64,000 bases of DNA from Haliclona indistincta (GCA_964017065.1 OZ024785.1:5722314-5786313), one strand, 5' to 3'. Shown: positions 1 through 10,917, numbered from the stretch's first letter. Translations and numbers: made by a program. The notes: generated from the letters alone by a model not told the origin.

Positions 1-1126
1 ATATTGCAGCCCTCTGCAATACTGTACATCTCTTCTAAGGGTACAACTGGCTTCTTCTTCCTTGTGTACAGTTGTAGGACCTTGCGAAAATGGATCCAAC
101 TGATTGGAGTCTCTGTGGTGAGCTTTTCTTCTACAAAGGTGGTTATTAGCTGATGAAGCTCCTCAAACCCTGAACCAGTTTGATCACTCTGTCCAGCAAG
201 TGTACTATCGACCATCAGTCTACCAAGAATCATGTCTGCATATTCATTCTTGTCAACAGCAGCAGAGATCTTGCTAAGAACTTGCTCAATCACTTCTTTC
301 CTAGCCTGCAATGGCTGACCAGGAGCTAGCTGATCAGCATGAGTGCCGACTATGATTATCCGAGGATAGGCTGGCAGCTGACCTGACTGATCAATCATAC
401 CAAACCGAGCATGGATTGATGCCATCCACTTTTGAATCAAAGACAAAATTGAAATTTCCAACACTTCCTCTTTCCTTTGCTGACTTTCGATATTAACGAT
501 TACTTGAAACTGATCATCTAAAGACCTAGAAGCATCAAACATGAGCAAGAACACTGTCCTTGAGCTGAGAAATGCTGGAAGAAGATCCAAAAACACAGGT
601 TGACCACCACAGTCCCAGAGACACAACAAAACTTCATTATCAGTCATATTGTCACTCCTCATCAAATGAGGCATAATAGTCTTCTCAAGTGCAATCACTT
701 CACTATGAACTACTCTGCAATCACTTTCATCAGAGACTGAGTCACTTTCATCAGAGACTGAGTTACTACGTCGCCTTTTTTTAGAGACTAAGTCACAAGA
801 GTGCCCTTCATCAGAGACTGATTCACTACTGCGCCTTTTCAAACTTGTTCGATACTTGTGAAATAGTTGCAAATTCTCAGATATCTCATCTTCTTCAGAT
901 ACTTCAGACATATAGCATCCTGAATGTCCACCACTCTTTACCCACGAGTACTTGACAGGACGAGTGTGTGCTAGAACAGTGGAGTTAGCCTTGTCAGGTA
1001 GTGGCTCATTCATGAGGCCATGTCTTAAGCTAGTCTTTCCTACTGCAGCTGGTCCCAGGAACATGATCCGACCATACGACACTCTTCCTTTCCCTCTCCG
1101 CAATGCTTGATGGTATATTCTTTTAT
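1..1126 (-). CDS. Roc-COR GTPase, copy A (N-terminal part, runs off window edge)
   Basis: This is the GTPase end of a Roc-COR protein. It aligns base for base with 25410-26544 of the complete paralogue, and the only length differences I found are two in-frame deletions of 6 and 3 bp. The reading frame is open from the left edge to a probable acceptor near 1126. Visible motifs are the P-loop GPAAVGKTS, the switch motif DCGGQ preceded by LW, and the THAD specificity motif (the TKxD equivalent). The family binds GTP through Roc and dimerises through COR, and its animal members work in signalling. The C-terminal COR and Death parts lie outside the window, so completeness cannot be judged. I see no start ATG, so the first exon must lie further right on this strand. 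Confidence 0.8.
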
Positions 1127-1384
1127 CTTGTTAAAACATAATAACAATAACTCTAACATTATTGTGTATGACTCACTTTCCTATAGAAACAGAATACAAT
1201 AGTATAATTATTATTAAAAAGCACACATGTGAATTCACAAAATGATTGACTCATTAAGTATGAAAATGCAAGTTTTGTCTATTTCACAACTAAACACTAA
1301 CTGCTTGCATTGTTGATAGAATTGGCAGCTCAAGTGTACATAGCAAAACAAAGGAATCTGCATGAGTACATTATCCTGTATATA
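1104..1384. other. 5' flank and intron of Roc-COR copy A
   Basis: This AT-rich sequence matches the flank of the paralogue (26522-26960). A conserved TAGGAAA/GTGAGT stretch (minus strand) near 1170-1190 could be the end of an upstream exon or a very small exon. I see no other coding signal. Confidence 0.4.
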
Positions 1385-1739
1385 CAGTACCGCTCACGAG
1401 TAAGTGGACCAACACCCGCGGGAGACTCGCAGGCAACCCGGGGGTAATTTTGTCTTGCCCGCGGAACCGTGTATCATTAACCGCGGGTAGATGCTAATAC
1501 AGAGTGCATCACGCGCTGGTGCGGATACGTGCGAGCACTGTATATGCTCGCGAAAGTCACACAACGACAACGTGAGTCTGCCTAGCTATCCAGCGGGTCG
1601 CGAGTGCATGCAAGGCTGCATGAGGGCCGCGGGTTAGTGTGGTGCGGGCAGTGGGTACACGTTCACGGACCCGCGGGCACCCCCGAGTTACGCGCGGTTA
1701 GCCCGCGGGTTTGAGTACACTTACTCGTGAGCGGTACTG
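1385..1739. mobile_element. 355-bp TA-flanked MITE, GC-rich
   Basis: The ends are perfect inverted repeats starting CAGTACCGCTCACGAGTAAG, flanked on both sides by TA (1383-1384 and 1740-1741). That fits a TA target duplication of the Tc1/mariner kind. The interior is much more GC-rich than its surroundings, with repeated 'cccgcggg' words, and has no meaningful ORF. The matching position in copy B (about 26960-26990) lacks it, so it inserted after, or was lost since, the segmental duplication. Confidence 0.85.
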
Positions 1740-1888
1740 TATCACTATACTACTAGATTATATAAATGAGTATGCCTAGTGAGTAGTAAGAGCTTTATTA
1801 GTCGAGGTATGAATATTAAATAAGTATGTGAATAATCAACACCATGAATAATCTAGCACTAATTATGAATATCATTATAATGAACTAC

Positions 1889-2095
1889 ACCGTACAGTGA
1901 GAAATTTTGGTGGACAAAATTTTGGCGAATTTGGCGGATTGCACACAAAACGCCAAAATTTTAACCGCCAAAATGAAATGATTGTGTGTGTGTGTCTATC
2001 CGCCTTGGCATCAATTCGCCAAAATATTAACCGCCAAAATCTGTTCTTAGCAAATTCGCCAAAATTTTGTCCACCAAAATTTCTCGCTATACGGT
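1889..2095. mobile_element. MITE with GAGAAATTTTGG inverted termini
   Basis: Two long inverted arms meet here. GAGAAATTTTGGTGGACAAA at 1899 is mirrored exactly at 2085 for about 31 bp, and the match extends outward with two mismatches to accgta/tacggt. The interior repeats 'cgccaaaattttaaccgcc' words. A 71-aa plus-strand ORF spans it, but that follows from the repeat and I do not call it a gene. A second element (2098-2400) is inserted directly at its right end. Confidence 0.75.
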
Positions 2096-2097
2096 AT

Positions 2098-2400
2098 CAG
2101 GAGCGCATATAAACAAGGGAGCATGTAACTCTGTAAACGGCGAAATCCTAACATGGCGGCTGTTCTAAAAATAGTAGTTTCCATATAAGAACTATAATCC
2201 ATATAAGGTGCATAATTTCAACCGCGCCTCCACCCAGTATATTATTAATAACGGGCGTGTACTAGTTATTACATCCGCAAACGTCACATTGATACTTTAT
2301 ATGGAAGTAACTAAAATCAGCAAGTCCGCCATATCAGGATTTCGCCGTTATATGGGGTAGTATTCAGAGTTACATGCTCCCTTGTTTAAATGCGCTCCTG
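2098..2400. mobile_element. CAGGAG-family TIR element, copy 1
   Basis: The termini CAGGAGCGCAT and ATGCGCTCCTG form 36-bp inverted repeats with one mismatch. The element is flanked by the 7-bp duplication acggtat (2091-2097 and 2401-2407). Subterminal sequence carries 'ggcgaaatcc' and 'atggcgg' words shared with the copy at 5927. It has no coding capacity, so it is a non-autonomous DNA transposon. Confidence 0.88.
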
Positions 2401-2463
2401 ACGGTATCTTGCTAGCATGACAGATGACTTAGAAAAAAAGAGAAAATGAGAGATCATTGCTAA

Positions 2464-2791
2464 CAGGAGCGTATAAGGGGAAGGAGCGTGTAACTAATAG
2501 AAATATCGGAGCCTAAAGTCCGCCGCTTGCGCTGCAAAAACCTTCCTTATAAGGAATGTTTTTGCAGGCCGCATAAGACGGCGACCATAACTCTGACTGA
2601 ACGCTTGCTTGTTTTAGCCGGAGACGGGCAGGACGAAACGTGGATGGATGTATAGGTAGAAAATAGCGAGCCACAACGCGCAAAGAAAGGCCCAAGTTCC
2701 AAGTAGCAACAGCGCACGGCGGCGGACTTTAGGCTTCGATATTACTAAGCGTATACAATAGTTGAACGCTCCTTCCCTTTATACGCTCCTG
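2464..2791. mobile_element. CAGGAG-family TIR element, copy 2
   Basis: It starts CAGGAGCGTATAA and ends with the inverse. The flanking 7-bp duplication is ttgctaa (2457-2463 and 2792-2798). Copy B at about 28240-28262 shows the uninterrupted site. A second inner inverted repeat (about 2505-2525 with 2725-2745, 'ctaaagtccgccg') is visible. The 60-aa minus-strand ORF inside it is not convincing as a gene. Confidence 0.88.
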
Positions 2792-3265
2792 TTGCTAATA
2801 ATTCAACAAGATGTATGAAACTCACTTGCTAAAGTTGGGAATGGATAAGAGAAGAAAAAGGAGGGAGTGGTTATTCTTAGTCATTTTGACAAGATTTATT
2901 CAACTCACCCGCTAAAGTTGGAAATGGATCACACAAGAGAAAAAGAGGGAGTGGTTATTCTTAGTCATTTTGACAAGATCTATGCAACTCACTTGCTAAA
3001 GTTGGGAATGGATCAGAGAAGAGAAAAAGAGGGAGTGGTTATTCCTAGTTATTTTGACAAGATCTATTCAACTCACTTCCTAAAGTTGGGAATGGATCAG
3101 AGAAGAGAAATAGAGGGAATGGTTATTCTTAGGCATTTTGACAAGATCAATGCAACTCACATACTAAAGTTGGGAATAGATCAGAGAAGAGAAAAAAAGG
3201 GAGTGGTTATTCTTAGTCATTTTGACAACATCAATGCAACTCAGATACTAAAGTTGGGAATGGAT

Positions 3266-3379
3266 TAGCCTCGTCCCCAGGCCGAATTTTTCGCAACGCA
3301 GAAACACAACGGAACGAAACAAACGTTTCGTTCTGTTGCGTTTCTGCGTTGCGAAAAATTCGGCCTGGGGACGAGGCTA
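3266..3379. mobile_element. 114-bp palindromic mini-element, TAGCCTCGTCCCC family
   Basis: This almost perfect hairpin has arms of about 45 bp, and each end reads TAGCCTCGTCCCCAGGC inward. It interrupts a minisatellite unit with an exact 9-bp duplication, ggaatggat (3257-3265 and 3380-3388). A 9-bp duplication is typical of Mutator-like elements. The same termini and duplication length occur at 22366-22957. Confidence 0.85.
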
Positions 3380-5633
3380 GGAATGGATCAGAGAAGACAA
3401 AAAGAGGGAGTGGTTATTCTTAGCCATTTTGACAAGATCTACATGTATGCTACTTACTGCCTAAAGTTGGAAATTTGGATCAGAGAAGGCAGTGGTTAAT
3501 CTTAGTCATTTTGATATGATCTATGCAACTTACCGCCTAAAGTTGGGAATGGATCAGACAAGAGAAAAAGAGAGAATTAATGGTTATTTGTAGTCATTTT
3601 GCTATGCACAACTATGTAACTCACTTCCTAAAGTTGGGAATGGATCAGAGAAGAGAATAAGAGGGAGTGGTTATTCTTAGTCATACTGACAAGATCTATG
3701 CAACTCACTTTCTAAAGTTGGGAATGGATCAGAGAAGAGAAAAAGAGGGAATTAATGGTTATTTGTAGTCATTTTGCTATGCACAACTATGTAACTCACT
3801 TCCTAAAGTTGGGAATGGATCAGAGAAGAGAAAAGAGGGAGTGGTTAATCATAGTCATTTTGACACGATCTATGCAACTCACTTGCTAAAGTTGGGAATG
3901 GATCAGAGAAGATAAAAAGAGGGAATAAATGGTTATTTGTAGAAATTTTGCTATGCACAACTATGTAACTCACTTCCTAAAGTTGGGAATGGATCAGAGA
4001 AGAGAAAAAGAGGGAGTGGTTAATCTTAGTCATTTTGACACGATCTATGCAACTCACTTGCTAAAGTTGGGAATGGATCAGAGAAGATAAAAAGAGGGAG
4101 TTGTTAATCTTAGTCATTTTGACATGATCTATGCAACTCACCAGCTAAAGTTGGGATAATGCATCAGAGAAGAGAAAAAGAGGGAGTGGTTATTCTAGTC
4201 ATTTTGACATGATCTATGCAACTCACTTGCTTTTGTTGGGAATGGATCAGAGAAGAGAAAAGAGGGAGTGGTTATTCTTAGTCATTTTGACATGATCTAT
4301 GCAACTCACATGCTATTGTTGGGAATGGATCAGAGAAGAGAAAAAGAGGGAGTGGTTATTCTTAGTCATTTTGACAAGATCAATGCAACTCACTTGCTAA
4401 AGTTGAGAATGGAAGAGAGAAGAGAAAAAGAGGGAGTGGTTATTCTTAGTCATTTTGACAAGATCAATGCAACTCACCAGCTAAAGTTGGGAATGGATCA
4501 GAGAAGATAAAAAGAGGGAGTGATTATTCTTAGTCATTTTGACAAGATCAATGCAACTCACCAGCTAAAGTTGGGAATGGATATGAGAAGATAAAAAGAG
4601 GGAGTGGTTAATCTTAGTCATTTTGACACGATCTATGCAACTCACTTGCTAAAGTTGAGAATGGAACAGAGAAGAGAAAAAGAGGGAGTGGTTATTCTTA
4701 GCCATTTAGACAAGATTTATTCAACTCACCCGCTAAAGTTGGTTGGATCAGAGAAGAGAAAAAGAGGGAGTGGTTATACTTAGTCATTTTGACATGATCT
4801 ATGCAACTCACATACTAAAGTTGGGAATGGATTAGAGAAGAGAAAAAGAGGGAGTGGTTAATCTTAGTCATTTTGACATGATCTATGCAACTTACCGCCT
4901 AAAGTTGGGAATGGATCAGACAAGAGAAAAAGAAGGAATTAATGGTTATTTGTAGTCATTTTGCTATGCACAAGTATGTAACTCACTTCCTAAAGTTGGG
5001 AATGGATCAGAGAAGAGAATAAGAGGGAGTGGTTATTCTTATAGTCATACTGACAATATCTATGCAACTCACTCCCTAAAGTCGGGAATGGATCAGAGAA
5101 GAGAAAAAGAGGGATTGGTTAATCTTAGTCATTTTGACATGATCTATGCAACTCACTTGCTATTGTTGGGAATGGATCAGAGAAGAGAAAAGAGGGAGTG
5201 GTTATTCTTAGTCATTTTGACAAGATCTATGCAACTCACCAGCTAAAGTTGGGATAATGCATCAGAGAAGAGAAAAAGAGGGAGTGGTTATTCTAGTCAT
5301 TTTGACAATGTCTATGCAACTCACCAGCTAAAGTTGGGAATGGATCAGAGAAGATAAAAAGAGGGAGTGGTTAATCCTAGTCATTTTGACACGATCTATG
5401 CAACTCACTTGCTAAAGTTGAGAATGGAACAGAGAAGAGAAAAAGTGGGAGTGGTTATTCTTAGTCATTTTGACATGATCTATGCAACTCACTTGCTATT
5501 GTTGGGAATGGATCAGAGAAGAGAAAAAGAGGGAGTGATTATTCTAAGTCATTTTGACAAGATCAATGCAACTCACTTGCTAAAGTTGGGAATGGATCAG
5601 AGAAGAGAAAAAGAGAGAGAGTGGTTAATCTTA

Positions 5634-5814
5634 TAGTGCGTTTACACTAGCAACTTTAGAACCGAACCAGACTAGTTTAATTTTATTTTCAAATTTTGAT
5701 ATTAATAGAGTAGTTAGCACTTGGGAAGTGCCAGTTGTTGTATTACTATCAACTTTTAAAAATAAAACTAGACCAGTCTGGCCCAGTTCTGAAGTTGCTA
5801 GTGTAAACGCACTA
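5634..5814. mobile_element. 181-bp MITE with TTA duplication (Harbinger-like)
   Basis: Inverted termini of about 29 bp with one mismatch begin TAGTGCGTTTACACTAGCAA. The flanks are TTA at 5631-5633 and 5815-5817. It interrupts the minisatellite word 'atcttagtcatttt'. A TTA duplication with short TIRs fits PIF/Harbinger MITEs, though the termini alone do not prove the superfamily. A 71-aa minus-strand ORF inside is probably spurious. Confidence 0.75.
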
Positions 5815-5926
5815 TTAGTCATTTTGACACGATCTATGCAACTCACTTGCTAAAGTTGAGAATGGAACAGAGAAGAGAAAAAGAGGGAGTGGTTATTTTT
5901 AGCCATTTAGACAAGAATAATTCAAC

Positions 5927-6267
5927 CAGGAGCATATCGAGCCCACGGAGTGGGCGAGGGAGCGTGTAACTCCGTACACTCGCAATAGAACGGCGAAATC
6001 CAAACATGGCGGCCGTCTGACATGGGAACCATCGCTTTTCTGTTGTCTACTGCTGCTAGAGTATGCTGCTTGCTAATAATTCAGGACAAACACTATCTCG
6101 CAGCGTGTGTGCTAAACTGAAAGGCGCCTAGGCGAGAGTTCAGCAATTTAATGACAGGCTTATTTTGGCAGTCGCTTCCTTATTTGGATGTTACTATGTT
6201 TAGATCAGGATTTCGCCGTCTTACAGAGTTACACGCTCCTTCGACAATAAGTCTCGATGGGCTCCTG
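5927..6267. mobile_element. CAGGAG-family TIR element, copy 3
   Basis: The 341-bp element has CAGGAGC and GCTCCTG ends and the exact 7-bp duplication attcaac (5920-5926 and 6268-6274), inside the minisatellite. Subterminal words 'cggcgaaatcc' and 'aacatggcggc', and their inverse near 6210, are shared with copy 1. There is no coding capacity. Confidence 0.88.
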
Positions 6268-9001
6268 ATTCAACTCACCCGCTAAAGTTGGAAATGGATC
6301 AGAGAAGAGAAAAAGAGGGAGTGGTTATACTTAGTCATTTTGACATGATCTATGCAACTCACATACTAAAGTTGGGAATGGATTAGAGAAGAGAAAAAGA
6401 GGGAGTGGTTAATCTTAGTCATTTTGACATGATCTATGCAACTTACCACCTAAAGTTGGGAATGGATCAGACAAGAGAAAAAGAGGGAATTAATGGTTAT
6501 TTGTAGTCATTTTGCTATGCACAACTATGTAACTCACTTCCTAAAGTTGGGAATGGATCAGAGAAGAGAATAAGAGGGAGTGGTTATTCTTATAGTCATA
6601 CTGACAATATCTATGCAACTCACTTCCTAAAGTTGGGAATGGATCAGAGAAGAGAAAAAGAGGGATTGGTTAATCTTAGTCATTTTGACATGATCTATGC
6701 AACTCACTTGCTATTGTTGGGAATGGATCAGAGAAGAGAAAAGAGGGAGTGGTTATTCTTAGTCATTTTGACAAGATCTATGCAACTCACCAGCTAAAGT
6801 TGGGATAATGCATCAGAGAAGAGAAAAAGAGGGAGTGGTTATTCTAGTCATTTTGACAAGATCTATGCAACTCACCAGCTAAAGTTGGGAATGGATCAGA
6901 GAAGAGAATAAGAGGGAGTGGTTATTCTTATAGTCATACTGACAAGATCTATGCAACTCACTTGCTAAAGTTGGGAATGGATCAGAGAAGAGAAAAAGAG
7001 GGAGTGGTCAATATTAGTCATTTTGACACGATCTATGCAACTCACTTGCTATTGTTGGGAATGGATCAGAGAAGAGAAAAAGAGGGAGTGGTTATTCTTA
7101 GTCATTTTGACATGATCTATGCAACTCACTTGCTATTGTTGGGAATGGATCAGAGAAGAGAAAAAGAGGGAGTGATTATTCTTAGTCATTTTGACAAGAT
7201 CAATCAATGCAACTCACTTGCTAAAGTTGGGAATGGATCAGAGAAGAGAAAAAGAGGGAGTGGTTAATCTTAGTCATTTTGACACGATCTATGCAACTCA
7301 CTTGCTAAAGTTGAGAATGGAACAGAGAAGAGAAAAAGAGGGAGTGGTTATTCTTAGCCATTTAGACAAGATTTATTCAACTCACCCGCTAAAGTTGGAA
7401 ATGGATCAGAGAAGAGAAAAAGAGGGAGTGGTTATACTTAGTCATTTTGACATGATCTATGCAACTCACATACTAAAGTTGGGAATGGATTAGAGAAGAG
7501 AAAAAGAGGGAGTGGTTAATCTTAGTCATTTTGACATGATCTATGCAACTTACCACCTAAAGTTGGGAATGGATCAGACAAGAGAAAAAGAGGGAATTAA
7601 TGGTTATTTGTAGTCATTTTGCTATGCACAACTATGTAACTCACTTCCTAAAGTTGGGAATGGATCAGAGAAGAGAATAAGAGGGAGTGGTTATTCTTAT
7701 AGTCATACTGACAATATCTATGCAACTCACTTCCTAAAGTTGGGAATGGATCAGAGAAGAGAAAAAGAGGGATTGGTTAATCTTAGTCATTTTGACATGA
7801 TCTATGCAACTCACTTGCTATTGTTGGGAATGGATCAGAGAAGAGAAAAGAGGGAGTGGTTATTCTTAGTCATTTTGACAAGATCTATGCAACTCACCAG
7901 CTAAAGTCGGGAATGGATCAGAGAAGATAAAAAGAGGGAGTGGTTAATCTTAGTCATTTTGATATGATCTATGCAACTCACATACTAAAGTTGGGAATGC
8001 ATCAGAGAAGAGAAAAAGAGGGAGTGGTTATTCTAGTCATTTTGACAAGATCTATGCAACTCACTTGCTAAAGTTGGGAATGGATCAGAGAAGAGAAAAA
8101 GAGGGAGTGGTTAATCTTGACAAGATCTATGTAACTCACTTGCTAAAGTTGGGAATGGATCAGAGAAGTGAAAAAGAGGGAGTGGTTAACCTTAGTCATT
8201 TTGACACGATCTATGCAACTCACTTGCTAAAGTTGAGAATGGATCAGAGAAGAGAAAAAGAGGGAGTGGTTATTCTTAGCCATTTAGACAAGATCTATAT
8301 GCAACTTACTGCCTAAAGTTGGAAATGTATCAGAGAAGGCAGTGGTTAATCTTAGTCATTTTGACATGATCTATGCAACTCACTTGCTATTGTTGGGAAT
8401 GGATCAGAGAAGAGAAAAAGAGGGAGTGGTTAATCTTAGCCATTTTGACAAGATCTATGCAACTCACTTGCTAAAGTTGGGAATGGATCAGAGAAGAGAA
8501 AAAGAGGGAGTGGTTATACTTAGTCATTTTGACAAGATCTATGCAACTCACATACTAAAGTTGGGAATGGATCAGAGAAGAGAAAAAGAGGGAATTAATG
8601 AGTTGGGAAAAGAAAAATAGGAAATATTTATTCCTATTCATTTTGAAAAGATCTATGCAACTCACCGGCTAAAGTTGAGAATGGATCAGAGAAGAGAAAA
8701 AGAGGGAGTGATTATTCTTAGTCATTTTGACAAGATCTATGCAACTCACAGTCTAAAGTTGGGAATAGATCAGAGAAGAGAAAAAGAGGGAGTGGTTATA
8801 TTCATAGTCATTTTGACAAGGTCTGTAACTCACCTGCTAAAGTTGGGAATGGATCAGAGAAGACAAAAAAGAGGGAGTGGTTAATCATAGTCATTTTGAC
8901 AAGCTCTATGCAACTCACAGTCTAAAGTTGGGAATGGATCAGAGAAGACAAAAAAAAGAGGGAGTGGTTATTCATAGTCATTTTGACAAGATCTATGCAA
9001 C

Positions 9002-9322
9002 CAGGAGTGCATAAAAGGAAGGAGCGTTTAGCCGTGATTTATCCAAACGTAAGGTGCGGCGGCGCCGTGCGCGTCCGTTTTTGGCAAGCGGTCGTTTACT
9101 GGTCGGTGGCTTTTGACGTGCGTGGTGTTCAGATCGCCAGATAATTTGTCTGCCTTACCTTTTCTGCCAACAAGAAGGCCCATAGCTCGCAGCAAACAGT
9201 TTGAAAATCTTGGAAGACAGTAAGCCTCATGTGCGCCATATGCAGCGCGCAGCGGATTTTACGTTTATATATTTCCATTGAGTGCATTGGAGTTGAACGC
9301 TCCTTCCTTTTATGCGCTCCTG
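9002..9322. mobile_element. CAGGAG-family TIR element, copy 4, with inverted flanks
   Basis: The termini CAGGAGTGCATAAAAGGAAG and its inverse enclose 321 bp. Unlike the other copies it lacks a direct target duplication. Instead about 30 bp of minisatellite on the left (8972-9001) is repeated in inverted orientation on the right (9323-9353). Small overlapping ORFs on both strands inside are not credible genes. Confidence 0.8.
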
Positions 9323-9353
9323 ATTGCATAGATCTTGTCAAAATGACTATGAA

Positions 9354-9690
9354 TCCATGCTGTGCTGGACTAAACGTTTCTGTCATAATTATTTTATGTG
9401 CAAATAATGAATAATAAATGAAGCAATTTTAATTCAATATGACAAACTTATTGTACTAAAGTGTTGACATTTTGAAAAGCTATAGCAAGGGCTTTTCGAG
9501 CCGCAAGACGGCATGCAACTCCAATGTAAATCTCCAAAAGGCGAATTATAAACTGTTACTAAAAATAGTCATCCGGTTGCTTACAAGACGTGTGCATACC
9601 AGCACTAGCTATAGTTACCATTCAGTTGTCTATAACTACCCATGTATAGTTAGGATATTGATAGTTTCGTCTGATGATCGTTACCATTGT
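9354..9690. other. non-coding spacer after array A
   Basis: This AT-rich sequence corresponds to 32790-32892 plus 34197-35465 of copy B, where it is interrupted by two insertions. Short ORFs on both strands show no recognisable product. Confidence 0.5.
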
Positions 9691-10060
9691 TAGCAATGTC
9701 TATGTAACTCACCTCCTAAAATCGAGTAGAGATCATTAGGAAAGAGAAAGAGGGAGCAGTCACTCCTAGTCACTTAGACAAATACATCAACATATAAAAC
9801 TCACTTCCTAAAGTTAGAGAAGAGAAAAAGATCGAGTTGTTATTATTGTCATTTTGACATGCACATCAAACTTAATTAGTAATTCACCTTCTAACAATGT
9901 TGGGAATACAAAATGGATCAGAGAAGTATAGCTATTTAATGAGATCATCAGTCTACATAATTAACTTACCTTCTAATGTTGGTGTGTATATAGATTAAAG
10001 AGAATGTCATATTAATATACAAAGTAACATAATGTATGGTTCAACTCACCTTTTCCTAAA
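9690..10060 (+). repeat. degenerate minisatellite units, copy A
   Basis: Words of the 84-bp unit recur here in decayed form and with variable spacing: 'aactcacctcctaaaatcga', 'aactcacttcctaaagttag', 'gagaagagaaaaaga' and 'gtcattttgaca'. The sequence matches 35470-35890 of copy B. These look like old edge units that were not homogenised with the main array. Confidence 0.65.
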
Positions 10061-10352
10061 GTACCACACAGAGGGAGAACAGGTTTAGTTTAGTCTCTTA
10101 TTAATACACACAACTCATGATTCACCTCTTCTTGATGAGCCATATTCTTAATCTTCGATGTGCTCGATCTATACCCACCTTTTAGCTGTGTGAGTCCCCC
10201 GTGCAGCGCAGAGCTGCACGAAGGAAATGGCGACCCACGGCCACAGCCCTTGCACTGCACCGCACTCCTCGCCGCATGCGCATCCCACACTGGTCGACCC
10301 GCCTACAATAATTCGTGCGAGCCTGAGGGAGCTCAGTCGTGTCCGAATTCAA
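10060..10352. other. spacer with GC-rich patch, no assigned gene
   Basis: It aligns with 35900-36168 in copy B. A GC-rich patch 'gtgcagcgcagagctgcacg' contains a short hairpin. An 84-aa plus-strand and a 66-aa minus-strand ORF overlap here. The minus-strand reading has a possible donor after MAHQEE, but I cannot assign a product. Confidence 0.35.
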
Positions 10353-10437
10353 CCATAGATAGTATAGTAACTAATGAAATGCAGGACATTTGTGGGGCGA
10401 GCCTGAGAGAGTAGTGTTGGTAGCCATAAGTAGGCAT

Positions 10438-10860
10438 TTAGCCGAGGAGGTGCATTTGGGAAGGCGTGATGCACTGATTGTGCCGCAGTCGAGTGAGGCT
10501 GATTTGCTGCAGCCTGTCCTCTCTCTGTTCTTCAGTCTCTGCACCACGTCGCTCATGCTGCATCTCTCTCATTTGCTGCAGCCTGTCCTCTCTCTGTTCT
10601 TTGGTCTCTTCACCACGTCGCTCATGCTCCTTCTCTCTCATTCAGTGCTGTAGTGTAGCCTAACGTTCTTCAGTCACTGTCAGTGCATCACATCGCTCAT
10701 GCTCCTTCTCTCTGGCCTAACCTCTCTCTGTTCTTCAATCTCTCTGACATCACGTCGCTCGTGCTTCTTCTCTCTAGCCTAACCTCTCTTCTCTTTGTTC
10801 TTTAGTCTCTGCATCGCACTCATGCTCCTTCTCTTCGCGCGCTTGCTCAGTCTCAGTTGA
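10438..10860 (-). repeat. about 63-bp tandem repeat encoding a charged coiled-coil-like stretch
   Basis: About five diverged units share 'ctctctctgttctt', 'cacgtcgctcatgct' and 'ccttctctct'. The first two and a half read open on the minus strand as repeats of REKEHERRGEETKEQREDRL, rich in Glu, Arg and Gln and probably helical. The rest has stops or frameshifts. This could be a decayed exon of the host transposon or simple CT-rich expansion; I cannot tell which. Confidence 0.5.
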
Positions 10861-10917
10861 GCAAAATTGAAACCATCCGGTGAATTACAACGCGCGGGCA
10901 TTTACGGAATGACGTAC

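Larger units (their letters stand above)
2803..9001 (+). repeat. 84-bp minisatellite array A, about 65 units
   Basis: Head-to-tail units of 84 bp have a consensus running 'ctaaagttgggaatgg...', then 'agagaagagaaaaagaggga', then 'gtggttattcttagtcattt', then 'tgacaagatctatgcaactc'. Because 84 is 3x28, one frame stays open over several units and reads a 28-aa period (VILSHFDKIYATH, then LLKLGMDQRREKEGV). Recurrent TAA and TAG variants and indels interrupt that frame every few units, and I see no start or splice context. I therefore treat it as a satellite, not a gene. A longer period is superimposed: a divergent block beginning 'cagacaagagaaaaag' recurs at about 3556, 4918, 6473 and 7571. Three transposons are inserted at 3266, 5634 and 5927. 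The unit count is my estimate from length. Confidence 0.92.

Noticed and set aside
2867..8884. Many plus-strand ORFs of 60-133 aa with the VILSHFDKIYATH repeat, as a repeat-protein gene
   Set aside because: They are pieces of an 84-bp satellite. Stops recur in many units, there is no start or splice context, and the frame is open mainly because 84 is divisible by three.
2803..9001. CRISPR array
   Set aside because: Units are contiguous 84-bp repeats without unique spacers, and the genome is eukaryotic.
10160..10414. 84-aa ORF in the GC-rich patch as a gene
   Set aside because: It overlaps an equally long antisense ORF and is not conserved in frame in copy B.
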